Assembly (NCBI GenBank): GCA_946885925.1
Contig: CAMPHP010000006.1
Location: forward strand, 1-16,507
Direction: 5' to 3'
DNA length: 16,507 nucleotides
Source of the DNA: an uncultured Litorilinea sp.
GTDB lineage: Bacteria > Chloroflexota > Anaerolineae > Caldilineales > Caldilineaceae
In this document: positions 7,292 to 13,166 of the stretch, piece by piece
Layout of the letters: each line of letters opens with the position of its first letter
Numbering within the stretch: position 1 is the first letter of the stretch
Notes under the pieces: generated by a model
What the model saw: the letters and a program-made list of their open reading frames with translations, nothing else
Told to the model about the DNA's origin: nothing
The model's database searches: none
Position numbers and translations under genes: made by a program

Positions 7292-9172
7292 TTAGGAAAC
7301 CGTTGCGCCTTGTGTGGCGAAATCACCTTCCCATAGCCGAACCATTTCGGGCGAACGAGCCAGCAGATCGTCAAGCTTCCCTTGATCCTCAATGCGCCCA
7401 TCCTTTAGAACAATGATTTGGTCGGCCCGGCGCAACGCCGCACGACGATGCGATACGACCAAGCAGGTTGGTCGATCTTGATAGCCATTCTGTGTCCCGT
7501 CATGCTCTGCCCCGCCGTTCTGTGAAGATGCAAAAAGCCGCTCCCACATCGTACGTTCTGTTTCTACATCAAGCGCACTGGACAAGTCATCAAAGACTAA
7601 CAACTCCGGTGTGCGTGCAAACATGCGCGCCGCGGCCGCACGTTGGATTTGCCCACCGGATAACTTGACGCCTTTTGGGCCGACCATTGTATCTAGCGCG
7701 TCTTCAAATTCCGCCACATCTTTTTCAAGGACAGCAGCATGGAGCGCCTTTTGCAACTCCTCATCTGTGCTCGCCAGTCCTAACAGTAAATTCTCTCGCA
7801 ATGATGTGCTAAACAAGCGGGGGATTTGCGCCGTATAGGCACAGCGTGGTGGTGTAAGAAAAGAAGCAGGATCATCAACCCGCTGCCCATTCCAAAGAAT
7901 CTCTCCTCGATCGCGCGGCAAAAGACCTAAAAGGGCGCGCACCAGCGTTGTCTTGCCTGAGCCAACTCGCCCGGTAATGACAGTAAACGAACCTCGTGAG
8001 AGCACGAAACTAATATCTTCAATGCCCCGCGTCGAATCCGGATGCAGGCAGGTAAGCCCTCTAACCTCTAACTGCTCGAGGCGATCAGCTGGTTCTTTCC
8101 TTGGATAATGCACATCGGGTAAGGGGCCGTCCATATACACAGGTGCTGGCTCGACCAAGGCTAGAGGCGGAGCGCTTGGCAGCAGACGCACCATGCGCCC
8201 TACCGCGACACCTGCCTGTTTATAACGCGCCCACATAAAGCCTATCATCCCCACAAACTCGGTAATAAAGCCTAGATAGGCCACAAACAGCGCCAAGTCA
8301 CCTACGGTAAAACTTCCACGCTGAAGGCTTTGTGCCGCCAACAGGAGGATCAACCCAGTGCCTAGGCTTCCAGCATTGCGAAAGATCGAGCCAAGCAGTT
8401 CATTAAAGAGCCGGTCCTGTAATGCAGTCTGACGTCGCCGTTCATTTAGTGTATCGAAACGCGCAATAATCCGATCCTCAGCATTAGCAACTTTGATGGC
8501 TTGGATGGAGCCAAAAGTCTCGGCGATAAAGCCGGCTACTCTTGCCCCTGCCTCGCGCGTCGCGCGGCGATAACGTTCCACTCTCGATGTAGCCGCATTG
8601 GCAACCCAGAGAATCGGCAGCATAGGCGCAAAAGCCCACAATGTTATCCAAGGACTGATGCTCACCATGATCAAGACGGCAACGATGGTATGCAACAGTG
8701 CGCCACAAAGGTCATTCATCCACAGAGCAAAGAGGGGCAATTCGTTCACATCGCCATTAAAGCGTGCAGTAGCTGCGCCGGGAGATTCGGGCAGCGCACG
8801 CGCACCAGGTTGGCGAAAAATGTGCGAGAGCATATTGCGATGCAACAATGCATGGTTGTTATACTCAAACGGAGTATTTGTACGCACCAACCCCAGCACA
8901 CCTCCGACACGAACAAGCCCGCTGGCAAACAAGATAGCCATCAGCGTGACCATATCAAAGCGAGGTGACGCATCCGGGGCGATCAAGTTAAAGAATTCGC
9001 GCGTGACTAGCCCAGGTACAAGCCAGCCCAAGATCATTATGTTATAGACAAGATTGTTGAGCAGATAGAGCCGCCAGCGAAAACGGATAACACCCCATAT
9101 GAACCTCCATGTAGGTATGCCGACGCTGGGTATTTCTTCTTCACTTTTCTCTGCTCTATTGTCTGTTTTCAT
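7292..9172 (-). CDS. ABC exporter half-transporter, degenerate-Walker-B subunit
   Basis: This is a type IV ABC exporter half-transporter (six-helix membrane domain fused to an ATPase), 626 aa. The membrane domain spans about residues 30-320. The ATPase has Walker A GRVGSGKT (401-408), Q449, the canonical signature LSGGQ (504-508), Walker B LLVFDD (524-529) and the switch His575. The catalytic Glu after Walker B is Asp529. This is the mark of the inactive-side subunit of a heterodimer, because its canonical signature serves the partner's active site. A GGGAGG ribosome site lies 7 nt before the ATG. The partner gene ends 65 nt upstream, and the two should form one exporter of drugs, lipids or peptides. 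The substrate is not readable. Confidence 0.92.
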   Translation of the reverse strand: MKTDNRAEKSEEEIPSVGIPTWRFIWGVIRFRWRLYLLNNLVYNIMILGWLVPGLVTREFFNLIAPDASPRFDMVTLMAILFASGLVRVGGVLGLVRTNTPFEYNNHALLHRNMLSHIFRQPGARALPESPGAATARFNGDVNELPLFALWMNDLCGALLHTIVAVLIMVSISPWITLWAFAPMLPILWVANAATSRVERYRRATREAGARVAGFIAETFGSIQAIKVANAEDRIIARFDTLNERRRQTALQDRLFNELLGSIFRNAGSLGTGLILLLAAQSLQRGSFTVGDLALFVAYLGFITEFVGMIGFMWARYKQAGVAVGRMVRLLPSAPPLALVEPAPVYMDGPLPDVHYPRKEPADRLEQLEVRGLTCLHPDSTRGIEDISFVLSRGSFTVITGRVGSGKTTLVRALLGLLPRDRGEILWNGQRVDDPASFLTPPRCAYTAQIPRLFSTSLRENLLLGLASTDEELQKALHAAVLEKDVAEFEDALDTMVGPKGVKLSGGQIQRAAAARMFARTPELLVFDDLSSALDVETERTMWERLFASSQNGGAEHDGTQNGYQDRPTCLVVSHRRAALRRADQIIVLKDGRIEDQGKLDDLLARSPEMVRLWEGDFATQGATVS

Positions 9173-9206
9173 GCTTCAGCCTCCCTGGGTCAAACCGGCT
9201 AGTAGT

Positions 9207-9246
9207 TAAGCCAAGTAATAGTCAAGCCAAGTAATAGTTAAGCCAA
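9207..9246. repeat. 16-bp tandem repeat at the junction of the two ABC genes
   Basis: (T/C)AAGCCAAGTAATAGT is present at 9207-9222 and 9223-9238, differing at one base, followed by a partial third copy, TAAGCCAA, at 9239-9246. The partial copy contains the last codons and the TAA of the upstream ABC gene. This suggests that the end of that gene was duplicated into the intergenic gap by slippage. Confidence 0.85.
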
Positions 9247-11010
9247 CACATCTTGCAGACCGGTACGCAAAAGAGATGAAAAACGAGAGGTAGGATCCGC
9301 GACGAGTTCGGTGCGTGGTCCAAACTCGACCAACTTGCCACTTTCCAGGATCACGATAGCGTCGGCTCGCTCCACCGTGCCCAAACGGTGAGCAATAATG
9401 ATGCCTGTACGATTTCGCAGCAACTTGTCCACTGCCCGCTCGATCAGGTGTTCCGTGGCAGGATCTAGCCGCGAAGAAGCCTCATCCAGAACAACCAAGC
9501 CAGGATCTTTGAGGAAGATACGCGTAAACGCCAGCAATTGCGCTTCGCCCGCCGACAAATTGGTCCCTTCAGAGGCAAGCTCTGTGTCCAAACCTTCCGG
9601 TAGACGCGCCAACCACTCCCCTAACTCCAACTCTTTAATCACTTCCAGAATGCGTTCGTCGGAAATACTCTGGTCAAAAAGAGTCAGATTGTCACGGACA
9701 GAGGCCCGGAACAATTGTACGTCCTGCGTCACCAAGCCAATGCCGCGGCGCAAGCCTTCCAAGCTAATCTCGTCTAGCGCCAGACTCACGTCGGCATCTT
9801 GAGAGTTTAGGGTGATTGCCCCAGCAGTGGGGTCATAAAGACGAAAAAGCAAGCGCGTCAAGGTTGTTTTGCCACTTCCGGTGCGGCCCAACAACCCCAG
9901 TACCTTGCCTGGTTCCACGCGAAATGAGACTTCTTTTAAGACAGGTTCTTCTATACGGTAGCCAAACGACACCTGATGAAACTCAACGCTCAGAGGGCCA
10001 GCAGGGACTGTTGCCCGGCCTTCATCGCGAATCTTGCTTTGGATTGCCAAAAGACTCTCGACACGTTCAATGCCTGCCCCCGCTTTCTGCAAGTTCTGGA
10101 TCTCGCGCGAGATCTGGTCCATTGGCCTAAAAATCGTTTCGGTGTAATAGACCACGAGAAAGACGCTACCCACTGTCAGGGCGTTTTGCCGGAAGAGAAA
10201 GTATCCTAAGATCAGGGCAAGCGCCAGCCCCATTGTATAGAAGAGCATCCAGACCATAACGACGAACATGCCCATGGTACGACCGCGCAATTCCTTGTCA
10301 AACCGTATCCGGCTCAAATTAAAAAGGTTGCGCATTACATAGCCGCCTGCGCCGCTGGAGCGAGTATCTTCTGTACCAGCCAGATGTTCTTCCAAGAAGC
10401 CAAAGAGATCCGCACTCGCCTGGCGCGACTCTTTCCAGTAGGGTACGGCCATACGGCGCGTGTAGATCAAGGAAGCAGTCGCCACCATCACATACACAGA
10501 CATGGCAACGCCAATACGCCAGTCCTCTAGCGACAGCGTGATCAGAACAGCCACAATCAAGAGGAAATTGCCCACAATACGAATGACAAACTGTGAAAAG
10601 AAGATGGCAATATCAGCCACATCACTATCAATGCGCTCGATCATCGCACCGGGAGTCTGTTCGTTGTGAAAGGTCATGTCCAGATGCAGGCAGTGACGGG
10701 CAAGGTCGGCCCGCAGAGCATTGGTAGAGCGCCATCCTACGTCCTCCCCCACATAGGTTGCGGCTACAGTTACACCCTGCAAGAGAAACGCAATGCCAAG
10801 AAAAAGTGCGCCAGCCCCCAGCAACGGACGCAAGCTATCATCGGGCTGGCTTGCCAGAGCCGTGTCAACAAAATACCGTAGGATTTGTGGGTTTACCAGT
10901 TGCAGCGCGATGGTGCTAAAAATCAGAAACGTCAAGAGGGCAACCTTAGCGCGCAGCGGGCGCAAATAGTGCACCAAGAGTTGCCAGTACCGCACAATCG
11001 GATAGTCCAT
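9238..11010 (-). CDS. ABC exporter half-transporter, catalytic-Glu subunit with degenerate signature
   Basis: First gene of the ABC pair, 590 aa: membrane domain at about residues 15-310, then the ATPase domain. Walker A is GRTGSGKT (375-382). Walker B is VVLDE with catalytic Glu510, and the switch His is H541. The signature is LSAGE (485-489) instead of LSGGQ. Together with the partner's LSGGQ and Asp529, this predicts one competent and one degenerate ATP site, as in TM287/288- and BmrCD-type exporters. ATG 11010 is preferred because GGAGG (11016-11020) lies 5 nt before it; a GTG at 11022 would overlap that ribosome site. The gene follows a leader peptide and attenuator at 11053-11185, so expression is probably conditional. 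Confidence 0.92.
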   Translation of the reverse strand: MDYPIVRYWQLLVHYLRPLRAKVALLTFLIFSTIALQLVNPQILRYFVDTALASQPDDSLRPLLGAGALFLGIAFLLQGVTVAATYVGEDVGWRSTNALRADLARHCLHLDMTFHNEQTPGAMIERIDSDVADIAIFFSQFVIRIVGNFLLIVAVLITLSLEDWRIGVAMSVYVMVATASLIYTRRMAVPYWKESRQASADLFGFLEEHLAGTEDTRSSGAGGYVMRNLFNLSRIRFDKELRGRTMGMFVVMVWMLFYTMGLALALILGYFLFRQNALTVGSVFLVVYYTETIFRPMDQISREIQNLQKAGAGIERVESLLAIQSKIRDEGRATVPAGPLSVEFHQVSFGYRIEEPVLKEVSFRVEPGKVLGLLGRTGSGKTTLTRLLFRLYDPTAGAITLNSQDADVSLALDEISLEGLRRGIGLVTQDVQLFRASVRDNLTLFDQSISDERILEVIKELELGEWLARLPEGLDTELASEGTNLSAGEAQLLAFTRIFLKDPGLVVLDEASSRLDPATEHLIERAVDKLLRNRTGIIIAHRLGTVERADAIVILESGKLVEFGPRTELVADPTSRFSSLLRTGLQDVLA

Positions 11011-11052
11011 CAGTTCCTCCACGCATGAAGTGGTTCAAGGGTTTGGAACGAC

Positions 11053-11082
11053 AAAAAAACCACGGGAAACGTTCACCCGTGG
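11053..11082 (-). terminator. Intrinsic terminator (attenuator) in the ABC operon leader
   Basis: On the - strand CCACGGG and CCCGTGG form a perfect 7-bp GC-rich stem with a 9-nt loop, followed directly by seven T residues (11059-11053). It lies about 43 nt before the ABC start codon and downstream of a promoter and leader ORF. It would therefore abort the ABC transcript unless an alternative fold prevents it. Confidence 0.85.
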
Positions 11083-11115
11083 CAAGCACAATCCTAGACA
11101 AGGGGGCAAGACGTT
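11068..11115 (-). promoter_or_regulatory. Predicted antiterminator pairing
   Basis: On the - strand AACGTCTTGCCC (11115-11104) can pair with GGGTGAACGTT (11078-11068). This gives 11 base pairs, two of them G-U, with one bulged C. The second segment contains three bases of the terminator's left arm and all but one base of its loop, so the two folds exclude each other. The first segment begins inside the leader-peptide stop codon, so a ribosome at that stop would mask it. Found by hand; folding energies were not computed. Confidence 0.6.
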
Positions 11116-11185
11116 AGGTGGCTCTCCGTTCGGCCTCAGGCCGATGGTGGACAAAGTGGTGGATAAAAAGTTGGGGTCGCGGCAT
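11114..11185 (-). CDS. Leader peptide of the ABC operon (23 aa, His-rich)
   Basis: A short ORF begins at ATG 11185 and stops at TAA 11114-11116. The peptide starts MPRPQLF, has the core IHHFVHHRP (His at 9, 10, 13, 14) and ends EAERRAT. An AGGAG ribosome site lies 10 nt upstream (11196-11200). The frame stays open upstream to 11329, but the predicted promoter lies inside that stretch, so only the last 23 codons would be transcribed. It sits between promoter and intrinsic terminator, the expected place for an attenuation peptide. A ribosome paused at the His codons would leave the antiterminator segment free, whereas one reaching the stop would cover it. No similarity to a named leader peptide is claimed. 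Confidence 0.65.
   Translation of the reverse strand: MPRPQLFIHHFVHHRPEAERRAT
11130..11144 (-). promoter_or_regulatory. Hairpin within the leader ORF
   Basis: TCGGCC and GGCCGA form a perfect 6-bp stem with a 3-nt loop, in the codons just after the His cluster. It could act as a pause hairpin that synchronises polymerase with the ribosome, or as part of the switch. Confidence 0.5.
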
Positions 11186-11200
11186 GGTGTGGGTTCTCCT

Positions 11201-11216
11201 TTTGCACTCTTGCAAA
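11201..11216 (-). promoter_or_regulatory. 5'-terminal hairpin next to the leader Shine-Dalgarno
   Basis: TTTGCA and TGCAAA pair around a 4-nt loop at the predicted 5' end of the transcript, and the AGGAG ribosome site follows immediately. It may protect the RNA or tune leader translation. Its GCAAGA segment is also complementary to TCTTGC in the antiterminator arm. Confidence 0.45.
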
Positions 11217-11223
11217 CCTAGCA

Positions 11224-11253
11224 AAGATACCACACTGCCCATCATAAAGTCAA
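11224..11253 (-). promoter_or_regulatory. Sigma-70-type promoter of the ABC operon
   Basis: On the - strand TTGACT (11253-11248) and TATCTT (11229-11224) are separated by 18 nt, matching the consensus hexamers at 5 of 6 and 4 of 6 bases. Transcription would start near 11217, giving a leader of about 205 nt that holds the small ORF and the attenuator. Confidence 0.6.
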
Positions 11254-11345
11254 TCCCCAAATTTTCATTTCTGTCCAACATCACTGGCGCAGAATGAGCA
11301 GGAATTGAATAACGTTTGGTTGGGAACACGCTTTATCTAATAGAA

Positions 11346-11386
11346 ACTGCCCAGCCTAGTGCCATAGAAGCACCTGGCTGGGCAGT
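11346..11386 (-). terminator. Terminator hairpin after the CHAT-S8 operon
   Basis: ACTGCCCAGCC (11346-11356) and GGCTGGGCAGT (11376-11386) make a perfect 11-bp stem. Beyond a 2x2 mismatch, four inner pairs close a 7-nt loop. On the - strand the stem is followed by TTCTATTA, a short, imperfect U-rich tail. It lies 33 nt past the S8 stop and upstream of the ABC promoter, insulating the two operons. Confidence 0.7.
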
Positions 11387-11419
11387 ATAGGGCTTTTACA
11401 TCCTACAAAATGGATGTTG

Positions 11420-13147
11420 TTACCGACGACTGTAGGGGATATACAGGATCATTTCATGCACCGATAACGCAGCGCTAACATTGAGCAATCGCCCAAGCTG
11501 CCCCGCGTAAGTAGGATTCAACGAGTCAACGATCACACCAGTATTGAAGAGATGTCCCCCCACTGGTTCATTTGGGCTGCCTAAAGCGAGCGCTTGCCCC
11601 TCTACAAGGACAGCCGCCGCGCTGACAAAGGCCGTAGCCATAGATGTCCCGCTCCAACTGGCATAGCCAACCCCTTGATCGCTGATCATGGTGGACATGA
11701 TGCCTACCCCTGGTGCGGCAAGATCGATCCACCCGTTGCCATAGTTGGCAAACTCCGGCTTCTGATTATTGCCATCCAATGCCGTCACACCGACTACTTC
11801 CGGATAGCCAGCCGGAAACTGCACGGTTTGTACGCCATCATTCCCGGCCGCTGCCACCACCACAATATCCTGCGCCAGGACGTTGGCAATTACTTCTCGC
11901 AAAATCCTCGAATCATACGGAGTACCCAAACTGAGGTTAATCACCTCAACGCCAGGCTGTTGAGATGCCCACTCAATTGCATAGGAGAGGAGGAAGGTGT
12001 TGCCACGTCCATTGGCGTCCAACACCCGAACGGGCAAAAGCTTTGCGGCGGGTGCCATCGCCGCAATAATACCCGCCACATGAGTACCATGTCCCCAGGC
12101 TGCGCCTGGCCCCACGTCGCTAGGATCCATATCATCACCGACCACATCAAGGCTGGGCAGTTGCAGCTTGCCAACAAACTGCTCGTGCGGCGTGTAGATC
12201 CCTGTATCCAACACTGCCACTACCACACCCTCACCTTGATAGCTCCGGCTCGTTTGTCCCCAACGAATTTGCTGATAGGCCATCTGGTTGACATAGTCCG
12301 GCGGCTGAAGAACGCCACCCCATGCCCACGTCTTATAGCCATCATCTTCGGGCATACTATTTACATAGTTTACTTCCGCCCAAATTACACCCGGTTCGCT
12401 TTTAATCCTTTCAATGACGTTGGGTTCATCCTCGTCATCTGTAACAAACAAATAGATATTGGCGCTGATCAGCAAATTAGACTTCAACTGTAAATCATAT
12501 TTCTCAGCAATTGTGGTGGCAACGCCAGGATCCGCCAGCCGCACCACAATTTCTCCCGCTTCATACTCCTCTTTGCGGATTCGTTCCGCCAGGATCCCAC
12601 CACCAGGCTGCTGCACACCTTTCACCTCCACCCAATCCTCGACCTGAATGCCGTCTCGGGTACTGGGATGGAAACGAGTGGCAGCATCGACGGTTACAGT
12701 GAGTTCCGATCCATCTTCGATCCGGATCGTCCAAATTCCGAGGAGCGTACTCGGATAGGTGATAACTGCGCCTTCCCACTTCTCTTTTTTATTGCCTTTA
12801 CCATCACCAGAGCCGCCATTGCTGCTATCAACGATATCATTGCTGTTACTGCCAGCATTATGATTGCCTCCGTTATCAACGTTATCACCATTGCCTTCAT
12901 CTGCCGGTGGTGCGGCATGAGCATGCCCAGAGTTGCTTAGGTACAATGCTTGGGAGCCAAATCGCGCCAGTGGCCCATTCCCCGCCATTGCAGAAATTAA
13001 TCCTACATAGAGCAACAGGGTCACGAGACATGCCAGCAAGGGTATCCGCAAAAGTCTGCCACTCCGGACAAACCCAGGTTCCGGCCTCATGCTTCGCTCC
13101 CGAGATTGCGCCAGGCATACTTCATGGTCTTCAATCGCGTTCTTCAT
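11420..13147 (-). CDS. Membrane-anchored S8 subtilisin-like serine peptidase
   Basis: The 575-aa protein is a serine endopeptidase acting outside the membrane. A cytoplasmic N-terminus is followed by a membrane segment at about 33-54, then a Gly/Asn/Asp/Ser-rich linker at about 80-122. A small beta-rich domain at about 124-192 resembles DUF5666. Residues about 197-268 look like an inhibitor-I9-type propeptide. The catalytic domain runs from about 300 to 545 with Asp314 (VAVLDTGI), His353 (HGTHVAG) and Ser502 (GTSMAT), so the triad is complete. AAAGNDG carries the oxyanion Asn. An AAAGG lies 10 nt before the ATG, and the CHAT gene stops 19 nt upstream, indicating one operon. A second Met at residue 20 is a possible alternative start. 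The substrate is unknown; processing of a CHAT-linked or surface protein is inferred. Confidence 0.92.
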   Translation of the reverse strand: MKNAIEDHEVCLAQSRERSMRPEPGFVRSGRLLRIPLLACLVTLLLYVGLISAMAGNGPLARFGSQALYLSNSGHAHAAPPADEGNGDNVDNGGNHNAGSNSNDIVDSSNGGSGDGKGNKKEKWEGAVITYPSTLLGIWTIRIEDGSELTVTVDAATRFHPSTRDGIQVEDWVEVKGVQQPGGGILAERIRKEEYEAGEIVVRLADPGVATTIAEKYDLQLKSNLLISANIYLFVTDDEDEPNVIERIKSEPGVIWAEVNYVNSMPEDDGYKTWAWGGVLQPPDYVNQMAYQQIRWGQTSRSYQGEGVVVAVLDTGIYTPHEQFVGKLQLPSLDVVGDDMDPSDVGPGAAWGHGTHVAGIIAAMAPAAKLLPVRVLDANGRGNTFLLSYAIEWASQQPGVEVINLSLGTPYDSRILREVIANVLAQDIVVVAAAGNDGVQTVQFPAGYPEVVGVTALDGNNQKPEFANYGNGWIDLAAPGVGIMSTMISDQGVGYASWSGTSMATAFVSAAAVLVEGQALALGSPNEPVGGHLFNTGVIVDSLNPTYAGQLGRLLNVSAALSVHEMILYIPYSRR

Positions 13148-13166
13148 CTATTGCGACCTTTCCACC

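Noticed and set aside
11041..11221. T-box or metabolite riboswitch in the ABC leader
   Set aside because: No T-box sequence (TGGNACCGCG-like) or known riboswitch core was seen. The translated ORF with stop-linked antiterminator explains the layout better.
11114..11329. A 71-codon protein in the ABC upstream region
   Set aside because: The predicted promoter lies inside this frame, and only the last 23 codons have a Shine-Dalgarno and start downstream of it. The short leader peptide is the better reading.
11594..12493. 299-codon open frame on the + strand opposite the S8 gene
   Set aside because: It is antisense to the catalytic core of a clearly conserved subtilase, has no ribosome site, and its His/Arg/Pro-rich composition is typical of a shadow frame.
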